Assembly (NCBI RefSeq): GCF_033958435.1
Contig: NC_134150.1
Span: 37,877,501-37,941,500 of the forward strand
Reading direction: 5' to 3'
Length of the DNA stretch: 64,000 bases
From: Carettochelys insculpta
Taxonomy: Eukaryota > Chordata > Testudines > Carettochelyidae
The translations under genes were made by a program, and so were the position numbers. Of this stretch, positions 36,568 to 48,293 are shown piece after piece (positions within the stretch are counted from its first letter, which is position 1; every line of letters begins with the position of its first letter). Below the pieces are notes generated by a model. The model was given only the letters and a program-made list of their open reading frames with translations, made no database searches and was not told the origin of the DNA.

Positions 36568-36747
36568 CAATGTTTCCTCTATTTTTTCATTCCATGGGTG
36601 GAATAAATTTTGTTATGTGCACTAAGACGTGTGTCTGTGCATCACTAATCAAAACATGCTGCTCTCTGTGTGTGTTCTGCTAATCAGCTGGGCAGCACCA
36701 GAATCTCTTCTGGTGCTGCCCAAGTGCTCAGCTTACAGGGAACAGTG
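36568..36747. mobile_element. Short hAT-type element with internal hairpin
   Basis: The right end, read on the other strand, is CACTGTTCCCTGTAAGCTG and matches the perfect-duplication element at 14435; the left end CAATGTTTCCTCT is decayed. Blocks such as TTGTTATGTGCACTAAG and AAGTGCTCAGCTTACAGGG are shared with that element. Inside, 36690-36703 and 36708-36721 form a perfect 14-bp hairpin with a TCTC loop. Confidence 0.65.
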
Positions 36748-38308
36748 TTTAGAAGCATGAACTAAGAGCCCCAAATAATCCGATTGACTCCAGTGGGCAT
36801 TGGATTTGGCCTAGGAAGCAATTCTGTCACAGTGGGTGCTATTAAACCCTTCTGGGATAGGCCCACTCCTTGACACTGTGTGCATCAGTTTCTGCTATGG
36901 TTTCCTTACCCAAACAATGAATCACATTGGTCAGCACCGAAAACAACCATGAAGCCTCCATGAGATGGGGGAGATCAGTGACACGCTTTGCTACATTCTG
37001 CCCCTGGGACCGGAAACCAGGGTGGCACGTGCCTCCCAGGTGTTCTGACAACATGTGCTCAAGGGTGTGGGGCTTGGACCACAGAACAATGACTACTCCA
37101 GGCAGGGACATTGCTACACATGCAGTCAAGGCGCTAATGTAAAATGTGGTGGTCGGGCAGAGGAGAGCGTCAGATCTGAACAAGGATTCTGCTTTTCACT
37201 TTCTCCTGCTAGGGGAGAGCCGGGGGAGGGATGCTGGTAACACAACTTTCTTCGGCACCATACCTCACATATGGGGCAGCACTTTCCTTTAGCCATTCCA
37301 TCCCCACCTGCTCTTCATTTGCTCTCCTGCTTGCCAGCCACACCCCAGCACCAAGAAAATGTGCCTCCCTGTCAAAACAGCAAAGGCCACAGCTGTTTAT
37401 GTGAAATGCTTCTCCTTTTTCACCAATCAGGCCTCTCCCTCCCGACTCCTCTGAGAGCAGAGTCTGCCCTGTCACCTTTACCTCTGGCTCCTTGTTCTGA
37501 GACAATGACAGAACAATAGAGGGGGTAAACTGAGGCAGAATGAGGTTATACATTTTGTCGAAGATAATATATGCGGATTGATAGGCTGATAATGGAACAG
37601 TGGACTTCAAGCCCCACCCCTGCTGTAAATGAAAATTGCACAGGGATGCATAGTGAGAACTTTCAAACACTGTCATTATGCTAGTTTCCATACTTAACCC
37701 TGTCTCGATATTCACTGTATACATTAAAAAAAATAATTTTTATAGCTGACATTATTCCAGCTGACTCAATGGCAAAACTGTTAGTCATTTTGACAGATTT
37801 CTAGTTGAATTATCTGGAGAAAAAGAAACGAGCTAAAGAGCAAAAAGTTTTTCAAAAAGTAGGAAAAGCAAAGATGCAGCCCGTGTCCGGATGGTAAAAT
37901 AGAGCCCTGAATATTGGACTGTAATGCGGGACATTCTGTCCATCTGCTTTAGTTTGGAAACATTCCAGAGGGAATAATATGCTGTATGTGAATTTGTTCT
38001 TCGTGTCAAAATGCTCTGTGTCCTAGAGGGAGAGAAAAGCTGTTTTGTAAAACCAATAGGGAATGAATGATGGTGTGATGCGCACCCAGCTGAGCATCTT
38101 TGAGGTAAGAAGATTAAAGAAGGCAGAAGATCTCATGGGGGCAGATGGTGACTTCCGATATTCCAAGGTCACAAGGGACGGCTGCGATCATAGAGTCTGA
38201 CTTCCTGTGTACTAACACAGGTCATGGAACGTCCTCCAAGATAATGCCTAGGTTGTTGTTTATGCCCCCTCACTCTGCTTGCAGCAGTGAGTTCTCTATT
38301 ACTGCCCT
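36748..38308. other. No gene recognised
   Basis: A minus-strand frame of 171 residues at 37209-37724 is the longest here, but it has no recognisable domain, and its composition and context do not support a gene. I saw no other structure. Confidence 0.4.
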
Positions 38309-38952
38309 CTCTTGCATAAGAACATGCAGGCTGGGTCAGACCAAAGGTCCATCTAGCCCAGTATCCTGTTGTCTGACAATGGCTAACGCCAGCTGTTCCA
38401 GAGGGAAGAACAGAACAGGTTGATCAAGGGATCAAGTGATCCTTCTTCTGTCAACCATTCCGAGCTTCTAACAGAGGCTAGAGATGCCATTCCTACTCAT
38501 TCTGGCTAATAGCCATTGATGGACCTATCAAAGAATTTACTTAGCTCTTTTTTGAACCCTGACCAAGTCCTGGCTGTCACAACATCTTCGGGCAAGGAGT
38601 TCCACAGGCTGACTGTGTGTTACATGCAGGAATACTTCCTTTTGTTTGTTTTAAACCTGCTACCTATTAATTTCATTTGGGGATCCACAGTTCTTTTGTT
38701 ATGGGAACAAGTAAATAACTTTTCCTTATTTACGTTTTCCACACCAGTCATGACTTTACAGACCTCTATCATATCCCCCACTTAGTCTCCTCTTGTCTAA
38801 GCTGAAAAGGCCCAGTCTTTTAAATTTCCCCTCATAAGGCAGCTGTTTCAAACCCCAAATCATTCTTGTTGCCGTTTTCCAATGACAAGAGATCCTTTCT
38901 GAGATGAAGTGACCACATCTGTGCATGGTATTCAAGATGTAGGTATACAAGG
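38309..38952 (-). mobile_element. CR1 LINE fragment, minus strand, split by a composite insertion
   Basis: The plus strand reads AAGAACATGCAGGCTGGGTC, CAGACCAAAGGTCCATCTAG and onward through the same CR1 subfamily as 29247. At about 38952 the match stops at AAGATGTAGGTATACAA and resumes at 39580 with GATTTACATAGAGGCAG, ending near 39655. The intervening 627 bp hold a SINE and an inverted-repeat element. Confidence 0.85.
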
Positions 38953-39124
38953 TGTAACCCTAGAGGCGCTGAGACCACCAACAAAGGAGAGCTAAGTCTT
39001 TGCTTTACAGTCTTAGCTGACCGCCAGCTGACTTTTAGCTCATGTGGTAGAGCACACAGCTTTAGCTCCTAAGGGCTCAGGTTTATTCTCTCCTGCTGAT
39101 GACCTGGGTCCATCAGCCTTACAC
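38953..39124 (+). mobile_element. tRNA-derived SINE
   Basis: A tRNA-like promoter is visible: TTAGCTCATGTGGTAGAGCA near 39036 as A box and a weak GGCTCAGGTTTATTC as B box. The copy at 52098 shares this part and also a conserved block upstream of the A box (AGAGGCRCTGAGA, then GCCAGCTG). It lies inside the CR1 at 38309. The unusual feature is the conserved head before the tRNA-like part. Confidence 0.6.
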
Positions 39125-39579
39125 CTAGGCTGTGGCCACACTAGCCTCTCCTTTCGAAGAGGCTATGGTAATATGGCATGTTGGGTTATGCTAATGAGGC
39201 ACTTCCATGAATATGCAGGGCCTCATTAGCATAATGGCATCCGCAAAATGCCGAGAAACTGCTGGTTTCAAAATGCGCACTGCCCCGTAGCCAGGGGCCT
39301 TTTGAAACACCCCCCCCACCCCCCGGCCCCGATTTGAAAGTCCCTTCTTCCCATCTGGTTTGTGCGAATAAGGGGCTTTCAAAATCAGGGATCTGTTTTG
39401 AAAGGCCCCCCTACTATATGGGCAGCTGCATTTTGAAACCGTCAGTTTTGAAGCACACATGGCTGCCATTACGATAATAAGGTCCTGCATATTCATGGGA
39501 GTGCCTCATTAGCATATTCTGAAGTGCCACGTTACCATAGCTCCTCTGAAAGGAGAGGCTAGTGTGACCACAGCCCTAG
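39125..39579. mobile_element. Inverted-repeat DNA element with arms over 100 bp
   Basis: The left arm begins GGCTGTGGCCACACTAGCCT and the right arm on the other strand begins GGCTGTGGTCACACTAGCCT. The match extends inward through CTCCTTTC, GCTATGGTAA, TATGCTAATGAGGCAC and CATGAATATGCAGG, roughly 120 bp on each side. CTAG flanks both ends. It is non-coding and has a related block (CCTCATTAGCATATTTC) in the element at 48010. Confidence 0.8.
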
Positions 39580-39655
39580 ATTTACATAGAGGCAGTGAGA
39601 TATTCCCTATCCCCGTTTTAATGATCCCTAACATTCTGTTTGCTTTTTTTTTATT
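39580..39655 (-). mobile_element. CR1 LINE fragment, continuation of 38309-38952
   Basis: GATTTACATAGAGGCAGTGA and TTTAATGATCCCTAACATTC continue the CR1 sequence interrupted at 38952. The right edge at about 39655 is the 5' truncation. Confidence 0.75.
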
Positions 39656-39671
39656 TGATTTGTGCTTACTC

Positions 39672-40172
39672 ATTAGAAATGAGGAGCCATGTGGCACCTT
39701 AGAGATTAACAGGTTTAATAAGATACAAGCTTTTGTTCGTAAAGCCCAATTTATGAGATGAGTAGTAAGTTTTACCCATGAAACCTTATGCCCTAATAAA
39801 TCTGTTCGGGCAGATCAACACTACCACAGAAGATCGACCTGCTCAGGGTTGATCTTCCAGGGTTCAGTTTTGCACATCTAGTAGGGATGTGCGAAATCGA
39901 CCTCTCAGGGGTTGCAGTTGACCTAAGTACTCTTCATGAGATGGGAGGAATAAGAGATGTGGATGGGAGAAACTCTCCTGTCAGCCTTCCCCAGTATAGA
40001 CAGCCAAGTTAGCTGAGTGCAGATACGATTTTAGCTATGCAATTGAAGTACCTAGATTTGTGTATCCGTGGTCGACTTCCTTAGCCTAGTTTAGCCTTAG
40101 TCTCCAAAGTGTCACACGACTCTGTGTTGTTTTTGCAGATACAGCCTCAGGTGGCTACCCCTTTGAGACTCT
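39672..40172. mobile_element. Inverted Penelope-like termini, interrupted by an inverted-repeat element
   Basis: The left arm (39672-39760) is a minus-strand PLE terminus: on that strand it reads CAAAAGCTTGTATC, TTAATCTCTAAGGTGCCACA. The plus-strand arm begins near 39775 (CCATGAAACCTTATGCCC, TAATAAATCTGTT), stops at 39806, and resumes at 40100 with TCTCCAAAGTGTCACACGAC and GTTTTTGCAGATACAG, ending near GGCTACCCC. The gap is the element at 39807-40099. Confidence 0.65.
39807..40099. mobile_element. Short inverted-repeat element inside a PLE terminus
   Basis: It contains GATCTTCCAGGGTTCAGTT and CTAGTAGGGATGTGCGAAAT, blocks shared with 31029 and 48294. The flanking PLE sequence joins when it is removed (AAATCTGTT + GTCTCCAAAG), with a T/TA ambiguity at the joint. 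No transposase is encoded. Confidence 0.65.
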
Positions 40173-42964
40173 CCCACTCATGTTTTTGTATTAACAATAT
40201 TTTTGGTGCCACACAGGAACAGATGTGGTTCATTACTCTCATCTCTCAAGCCAGGTCAATTGGGAAGTTCGTTTGGGAGCTGCCCTGGGCTCCCCCCAAG
40301 GAGGCAGTCAGTCCATTGTGCATTGTGATGGAAAAAGCTGGTTCCATGAGACTGCAGCATTAGGCTGGAGGTGAGTGGAAAGCAGGCAGATTTCTGACTT
40401 GCCAGCTAGAGTCAAGGCAGGCCAGGAGATGAACCCATGCCAGGGTGCTGAGCTAGCACATATTTCTCCCCTAACCCCCCCATCCACTCGGAGCATGTGA
40501 TTTTTCTGAATCCAAGGCTGGTGCCAGGGCTGCACCAGGCCCTGTGTAGCTATGTGCTACATGCATTCAGCACTTGTGGCAAAGCAACACAGAGCCCTTT
40601 GCAGATTAAAACCCTCTGGAATTCAGTCTAATTAGGTATTTTTTTATAAATCTCAGCAGCTTCCTAAAGGGCAGTGCAGGAAGGGGAGAGCAGCTTGATT
40701 CCTTAGAAACTCAGAGCTGGAGAATAGAAGGGATGCTGCAGGTCATGTATTCTCAAAGAGCCCAGGCTGGAGTTTGATTCCCTGGTGATCGCTGTAAAAA
40801 AGAAAATTCTGACTGGCACATGGCCATTTGTTATGGCTCATCAAATTTACAAGATGACGTGAGCCTCTTGGAGTTCACAATAGTTTTACGTTGTTTGGAT
40901 GATACATCTATGATGATGATGGATGATCACTTGCTGCTGAGTATGATCATCTTCAATGGGTGTTGTGGATCTTCAGATAGATTAGATAAGGCTATCCTTG
41001 AACCACAAGTTCTATTACAGTGAGGACAGATGTTTCCAGGTCTGGTGGAAACCAGTGTCTCCTTTCTCCTGCGCCTCTTGTCCTCCTCAGTTTGTTGTTG
41101 TCGGTGGGCAAGTTCAAAATGGAGGGCACCATCGTGAATGACTTCTCCATTTTGAGCCATCCTGGGTGAGTATCTCCCAAGCGTTAATGTCAATATTGCA
41201 CACCTTTAAAGTTACCCTTCAGCCAGCCCTTATAATGCTTCCATTGTCCTCCTGCGTAATGAATGGCACCCTTCTTTTATCCTGGTGACTTCCACGTACC
41301 TCGTCCACCAGACTCTCTCTCCCTAGCTCTCATTCTAGCATGAGAATGTAACATCAGGTTGTGTTTTCATTTACCATGTGGAGTGAGTTGCAGATTTACT
41401 GCTGCACACTATGGAACATGTTCTACCAATAACTTAAAACACAAGGAAATATTCTGGAGGAAATCAAAGGCCTCAGTGAGCATTAGGCTCATGCCAAGAT
41501 GTTGGTAATATAATCTCGTAGCATTCAGTGAAAGAAGTAATTTACAATGCTGTGCTTCGATTTATTGAAAACTATTCTGCATCACCGTTTTCTACTGGCT
41601 ATTCAGGTTGTTAGAGGCCTCATCGAATTACTATCAGCCAACATCCTTCTCTGTACTAAAACTCTTCCAATATGATTCATGGAAATGTACTTAATCATCA
41701 GAGAGATTGCATAATACAGTCTCCCTGTGAGCCAACAACAGTGGGGGCGGGAGGGGAGGAAAGTAGGAAGAAATCACAGATGCATCTCAGCTACTGTGTT
41801 GATGGAGCAATTGCTTGACTGTATGGGTCTATAACCATTTTAATTTCGGGTTAACCTCTTTGCCTACTTGGCACGAGTGCCCTGTATTCCAATTCTTGCC
41901 TCCTAAGAGTTGTGTGGGCCCAAGGTGGCACACTGACGGTGGGGTCTGGCCAGTGGAGGGGGCCCAAGGTGGCATGCTGTCAGCCGGGCAAGTGTGGGGC
42001 CCTGAAAGCAGGGGGTCCAAGGCATTCGCCTTGCTCCCCTTGTCCTGCAGCCGAGCCTACTTGCTTCTCAGAGATTTAGCAAATACCTGGCTCAAGAAGA
42101 TCAGAACCCAAAGGTATCAACATGAATAAGAAAAACATTAGATTTTGGAATGTCTGAGAAATGATTATTTTACTGTATTCATGAGATGGACATTTCCCAT
42201 CACGTTTATCCATAGGGGCTGGGTCTACAGAGCTCCACTCAGCGCTGCTGCCGGCAGAGCTATGCAACGTGAGCTTCTTGGGATTGCAAATAGCTGCTTA
42301 TCTTCATACTCCCAAAGCCCATTACCATAGCCATGTGAGAGTTCAGTGCCAGCAGAAGGGGGTGCCGGCACTTCAGAAGCCATGTGGATGTGCCTCTGCC
42401 GGCTAACCCTCACCCTGGTCGCCAGTCCCTTATGCCAACACCATCCACCACTCGTCTGCTAAACCCAACAACCAAAATTAGACCAAAGTATTGAAGACTA
42501 CTGGAAGCTAAACTATGTGTCATAAGCAGAGAATAGGAGACACTAGAGTGCATCAGTCCCCAAGACCTGGACAATGGCAGGAATGGATAAAAAGAGCTAC
42601 ACCTAGTTAATCCTGGCAAGTCACCTGCACCCATTCATTGCAGACGGCTCTGAAAACCCACCAATAGGACTTTGGGGCAAATATGGCCACCAACTACATC
42701 TCCAGCACATGGTGAGCAACCAGCCAGCCCAGCTCCTGAAAGACAGAATGCTTGGCACCACCGTAGATCCCTGGCTTATGCCATCCAATGTCCCATCTCC
42801 AGTTGTGGTCATTCCTGAGGCTTCAGAAGAAGATTAAACAAAAACTGTGCCTGTTTGGAGGTGTGAATCCCTTCCTGAGCCCTTCAGGTGAGCAACTGAA
42901 GCATGAGCTTTAGGAACAGAAGGCCTGCCCTGATGAGCCCCACCTCCCCCATTGTCACGAACAA
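40173..42964. other. No gene recognised
   Basis: Nearly 2.8 kb in which I see no exon, RNA gene or transposon end. A 104-residue frame at 41815-42129 and an 88-residue minus-strand frame at 40927-41193 have no recognisable domain. Confidence 0.45.
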
Positions 42965-44240
42965 CCTCATGATAAAATCGCACTAATAATTTGTTCAGCT
43001 TTCCTTTAAAACTAAGTGTTGTTTGCCCCCATAGCTCCTACTGGGAGGTGGTTCTGGAACCTCAACAGATTGAAAGGTAGAATGCTTTTAATTTCCAGCT
43101 TGAATTTGTTCTTGGTTAGTTTATATCCATTTGTGCTTATCCAATCATTGTCTTGTAGCTTAAGTAGCTCTCAACACCTTCCCCTGGAATTTTCCCACCC
43201 CTTCAAAGTGTTCTTAGATAGCAGCTAAACCAACTCTAAGCCTTCATTTTCCTAGAATAAAGCTTGACTCTCCCAGTCTCTGCTCACAAGACAGGACAAC
43301 TATATACCCGGTCATCTTAATAGCTCTTGTCTGCATGTGCTCCAGTTTGAATTCATCCTTCTTGAACATGGATGACTACAATGTTCTAGATGAGATCTTC
43401 CCACTGCCTGATACAATGGCATGAATGCTAGTCTATTGCTACTGAAAATGCCTCACCTAATAACTCCAAAGGTTGCATTTGCCTTTTTTCACAGCTACAT
43501 CATATTGGAGGCTGATTGTCATTCTGTGATCAGCTCATGCTCCCAGGTCTCACTCACCTCATCTGCCATTTCCAACCAATGGATTCCCACATTTTAGAAG
43601 ATATTAGTCATCCTAGATCCTAACTCCATGACTTTGCATATCTTACTATTGAATTTCAGTTCATTGGAATCAATCAAGCTCATCCCGAACTTCCTGAATA
43701 ATATTCCAATGCCCCTATGTATGGACAATGCTACCCAGATTTGTGCCATCAGCCAATTTCATTAGCACACGTCTACTTTTGGTGCAAAAGTCATTAAAGA
43801 AATTATTGACTAAGATTGGTCCCAAGATTGAGTCTTGATGGACTCCATTTATAACCTCCCCCAAGCCTAGTAATTAGTCTTCCAGCACAGTGCATTGCTG
43901 TCTTGCCTTTAGCCAGTGCCTTATTCAGTTTACAGTACTTGTAATGATTCCCGTCATCTCTAATTTACCGTATAATACTATGTCAAATACCCTTTTGAAG
44001 TCCAACTATATTAGTTCTTCTGTATTTCCCATGTCTAAAAAAATCAAGTTGTTTCTCAAAAGAGAAAATCAGGTTCATCTGGCATGATCTGCCTTTGGTA
44101 AACCCCATGTTACATGACATACCCTCATGAATTTAATCATTTGTTCCTTCACAATTTATTCTAAAGTCTTGCATATTATTGAGAGCAGATCAACACTTCT
44201 GAAATCATAAAGCAATTTCAGGGTTCATTAGTTCTGTTGT
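42965..44240 (-). pseudogene. Old CR1 LINE reverse-transcriptase relic, minus strand
   Basis: The plus strand carries the reverse-complement phrases of a CR1 ORF2 tail: AACAACCTCATGATAAAATC at the 3' side, GCATTTGCCTTTTTTCACAG, CCCATGTTACATGACATACC and CATTAAAGAAATTATTGACT, in the order expected when an ORF2 runs leftward. It is a different, more decayed subfamily than the copies at 29247 and 38309. No frame remains open for more than about 70 residues. Confidence 0.75.
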
Positions 44241-44589
44241 GAGTCAAATTGTCCTGGTGATCCCTAGTACACTAACTTTCTTGACCATCTAATTCTCTGT
44301 ACGTGTCTTACTTAACAGCAGGGTGGTGAACTGCATTTAGTATTATCATTGCATTATGAAGTGGAGTTTTTAGTTTGTGTCCATAGCACCATCTGTTGCA
44401 AGTAAAGGACTAGGATCCCAGCTCTGAGGAATTTACAAGTTAATTACAAAGAAGCGACACCAGTAAGATAATATGGTTACTCAGTGAGGGGGTGGTGGAG
44501 CAATACAGAATTTTTAATTAAAGAAATACAATGTCATAATTGGCTAAGAGAAGTGTTGAGGGACACTTTGCCCTTTCTGCTTCTGAGGG

Positions 44590-45238
44590 CATCGTTGAGC
44601 CCTCTGCAGCCTCTTGCACCATGTTCAACCCCTTTCCTCTCAGGGCACTGCAGCCCAATGGCCAGAGTCAGTAAACTTGCCCCCAGTCATGTGGCAGTGC
44701 AGCCCAATCACCAGAGTCAGTCAGTACAATTCCCCCAGCAGTGGGATAGTATGGCCCAGTGACCAGCAACCAAACAACAGACATGAGCCCAGGTCTGCAT
44801 AAGGGGACCCCAGTCCTCCCTCTCCCCTGTGATCCCAGCCCAGGGCTCTCTTTGTAGTGGAATGGTCCACTATTAGCTTGAAGGAGAACCCCACCACAAC
44901 ACGCCAAGCACCTGGGGCGGGGGGGTTACTATTCCCTGCCCTGGGCTGCTTTCTATCAGCCTCTTGATGTAACCCTGTCCATCCATTCTCTCAGGTCTGA
45001 GGTTCTCCTGAAGTCTCTTTCAGGCTGGCCATCATAGCTTGCTCCCTCAGTGCTTCCTCCCCTGTGGCACCTCCTTTCCCTGTGGCAGTCAGCCCTGACT
45101 GAGCAGCTCCATCGGGTTTTATAGCCAGTCTTCATCTCAATCATGCCCAGCAGGGCTGTGTGGGGGCGGGACATCCTTATCCAGGAGGGCCAGTTAACCC
45201 CTTGAGGCCCAGTGTGGAGCTGATACACCGTCACAACA
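44590..45238. repeat. LTR-like sequence with a minisatellite
   Basis: The segment is more GC-rich than its surroundings, contains a GGGTTTTATAGCC TATA-like block near 45114 and ends in ACACCGTCACAACA, consistent with a TG...CA long terminal repeat. A similar GTGTGACAAAGT start and CTTTTATAGG block occur at 54538-54990. I recall turtle LTRs of this type, but no coding part or second LTR is visible, and the left end is not defined. Confidence 0.4.
44644..44765. repeat. Minisatellite, about 50-bp units
   Basis: Two adjacent units beginning GCACTGCAGCCCAATGGCC (44644) and GCAGTGCAGCCCAATCACC (about 44693) and a third partial unit beginning GATAGTATGGCCCAGTGACC share the AGCCCAAT-CCAGAGTCAGT and CCCCCAG blocks. 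It is an imperfect tandem repeat inside the LTR-like segment. Confidence 0.7.
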
Positions 45239-47126
45239 AGCATTATGTCAGTTGAATTGAATGTTGCATGGAAGAGAGGATTCAACAGACACCACCTAGC
45301 TTATTGAACAGCCTTGTGTTACCTTTTCATCCACAGATGTTCAGGTGGCATCTCTCCCTCAGACTGTGCATTTTTGAAAAAAGATTTTTTGCAGTTTAGA
45401 GCTTTCTTGGGGTGGAGTGAAGAGCAGGGAGAGGAAAGACTAGAAAAAGGAGTTTTATAGCAAAGCCTCTATAAATATATTAACGGACGCCATTTGATTT
45501 AAAGTTCAGACATTTAATACTCTCCATAAGTAACGAGCTAGCTATAAATTTTAAACGGGTGTTATAGTTTTGATTACACATTTTATGATTCATTTAATGC
45601 CTCATTTCCAGCCAGATTTATGACTCTACCGTACGAGTGGATGAGTGATTCCACATGTTTCACATCAACGACCACAAATAAATTTAGTCCTATGACTGTC
45701 AAGGTACATTCACACTTGACAGTTTCAGCTGGCGTGCCATGACATCATGGCAGCCATTCTCGATGGCAGAAATATCTGGTGGGAATTAACAAAAGGCTGT
45801 TGCCTCAACAGATTAAAGACAAAACTTGAGGGCTGGTAGCTTATACCATTTCCTCTATTGAAGCCGTATGTTGTGTTTTATACTTTAGTTATGCTGATCT
45901 TCTTAGGCTTTTAAATGAGTGTCAGGCAACATGAAACTTACTTAAAGGAAGAGTTCTCCATTACAGAACAACCCAACCTAGAGAAGGAGAATAGAACAAT
46001 ATCCATCTTTTACAAACTAACAGATGTATAATTATTCACAAATAACTGGACAACCAACAATAATCCAACAAAAATCATGAGCTGTTGGAAAGACAAATAT
46101 CTTCATTCAAGACGCTGAATAAATGCCATAGCTTAGAAATAAGTAAACATTTCCTCCAAAATATTGTGGCTGAAGTTTTGGCTTGTGAGAGACCATTCCG
46201 GCCATGCATTGTGTGTTACGCCATGTGTGGCACTGACAGAGAGGTGGTTTCATTTGCAGAATTTACCCATTTGGGCACTCTTGAGTAGTTAGGACAAGAC
46301 TGACTCAACTAATGCATCCATAAAAGGCAGCAAGGGAACCATTAGGAACCTCCCTGCCAGTCTGTGTGGGATATCCTCATCCTAGATGACAGTTGCCAAT
46401 GAGTGTTGCTTGCCACCTTTGTACCTGATTCACACAGAGCTTTCTCAGACCCTCCCCCTGAGTATGCACTCTGGCTCTGTGGAAGCTTATGCTTTAAGTT
46501 CTGAAAAGTTCCTTGTCCCAACCCTGTTTTTAGCCAAGATGGTGGCTAAAACAACAGCCTGGGGAAGAAAGCTGCTTCTCCTGGACCATGGCTTGTCAGC
46601 AAGCAGCACTATGGACTGGGTGGAGGGCTGGCCGTCTGGGCAGTCTTCTTGGGAGAATACCCCACTACAGCATAGTCCAGTGACAGATTAATTTTTCTGT
46701 CTAATTTGCTCAATCCCTAGAGTTTACTGAAGTCAGAAGAAAGAAACTTTCATTGATGTCACCAAGCTTTGAATCAAGACTCCAGTGATCGTTTCAGGAG
46801 AGACACCTTTGTATTTCCTAATCAGTAGGTTCCCTGGCCACTTTTGCGATGTGGCCATTAGTGGCAGATATGAAAATGACCGTAATCGAGATATAGATTT
46901 CACATATATATATATATCTCAGAACCCGGTCTAGTGATGGAAGATCAGAGAATTCCAGAAAGCCAGGTTCAAATGAGCTGATCCTACAGGATGACCAAAC
47001 AGCATGTCATCAGCCTCACTTTTCTCTTGCTTTTCTCCCTTGTTCCCTGTGTGATTCATAGTCCTTTCTGCTTGCTTCGCCTTTCATGCTGAGTCACTTT
47101 GTATTCAGTCATTCATGTTTGCAACA
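45239..47126. other. No gene recognised; short (AT)n
   Basis: AT-rich sequence with an (AT)n tract near 46902-46918. A 101-residue frame at 46386-46691 has no domain. Confidence 0.45.
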
Positions 47127-47281
47127 GTAAGAATGTAAGACTGGCCATACTGGACCAAATTAAAGGTCTATGCATTCCTGTAGCCTGTCCTGTGCCAGTG
47201 CCAGGTGCTTTAGAAACAAGGACCAGAATGGGCAATTATCAAATGCTTCATCTCCTGTCATCCTATCCCAGCGTCTGGCTG
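47127..47281 (-). mobile_element. CR1 LINE 3' end fragment, minus strand
   Basis: The plus strand reads AAGAATGTAAGACTGGCCAT, ACTGGACCAAATTAAAGGTC and GTGCCAGTGCCAGGTGCTT, a diverged form of the CR1 end seen at 29247 and 38309. It is short and noncoding. Confidence 0.75.
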
Positions 47282-48009
47282 TCTGACTTTTCTTGTGTTC
47301 CTAGTAAAGCCAGTCGAAAAATGTCTGGTCAAAATATTTTCAATAGAAAATTGTGTCTTTGAGTAAACAAAAAGTGGGTGCTGTGCATGGATTTTTTTTC
47401 ATCACAAAGTGAAAATTTCAAAGTTTTTTTTTTTTTTGGTTGAAAACTGAAAACTCTTTGGTCAAATACAAAAAAATCATGATTCTTGTCCAAAAATGTT
47501 TGTTTGACAAAAAGGTGAAATGTCCCCATTTTCCAGCTAGCTGTAGCTTTGGTTGTCCACTTTTCTCCTCCTCCTGGAAAGAGAAAAAAAACCTTTCACT
47601 ACATTTGATAGCACTCCAGTCATGGTGGTCTGGCAAATGTCCAGATGATACATTTGAAGACTTAGATTAAGCATCTTGGCATGCATTTTAAACTTTTCCT
47701 AGAAATCAATAGATGTGACTCAATTCACTTTTTCCTCCCAACCATGACAAATAAACTTTTCCAGTGTCAAAAATAATGAGAATGCTGGTAAAAGATAACA
47801 TAACCCAGGTCAAAAAGTGATTCCAACTGAAGTCTGACAGCAAAAGAGCATTTATACTTCCCTTGAAAAGTAGCAAACAAAGAGAAACAACATATAATGC
47901 AGTTTTTAAAAAAAGCCCAGTAATGACCAGTAAAGTAAAACTATTGTGCTCAAATAACAACACAATTCTAGTTTCTTTTCTCTTTACACATTACATTAAT
48001 AATCATTAC
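47282..48009. other. No gene recognised; T-rich tract
   Basis: The stretch has a T run near 47424-47440 and several A runs. I saw no exon or element. Confidence 0.4.
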
Positions 48010-48292
48010 ATACCTTGCAGGGGAATATTAGAAGCTCTTCCGGCCTCCAAAACAGCATGTAGAGGCATGGCTCCTGGGGAATCTTCTACGAGGAAGTCCT
48101 CCTTTCGGAGGCCCCTTCTTTCGGAAGATCCCCCAGGGGCTGCACTTCTACATGCTGTTTTGGAGGCCGGAAGAGCTTCTTCCGGACTCCAAATCATGTG
48201 ACCCTATGTTAATGAGGTGCTGGGAACTTACCTCCACACCTCATTAGCATATTTCAGGCTGTTTATTAGCATGCCACTTTCAGAGAAATGGC
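48010..48292. mobile_element. Inverted-repeat DNA element with a 149-bp near-perfect palindrome
   Basis: The arms 48031-48102 and 48107-48179 are inverted copies of each other with only a few mismatches; the outer parts (GAAGCTCTTCCGGCCTCCAA and on through AACAGCATGTAGA) are identical. The right part carries CCTCATTAGCATATTTCAGG, a block related to the element at 39125. The left boundary is unclear; the right side abuts the element at 48294. Frames on both strands encode nearly the same peptide because of the palindrome; neither is a gene. Confidence 0.7.
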
Positions 48293-48293
48293 C

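Noticed and set aside
37209..37724. A 171-residue minus-strand open frame
   Set aside because: It is the longest frame in an otherwise featureless stretch, but it has no recognisable domain, no splice or promoter context, and its composition looks like translated noncoding or old repeat sequence.
48006..48201. Two similar peptides encoded on opposite strands
   Set aside because: They are mirror products of one palindrome inside a noncoding DNA element.
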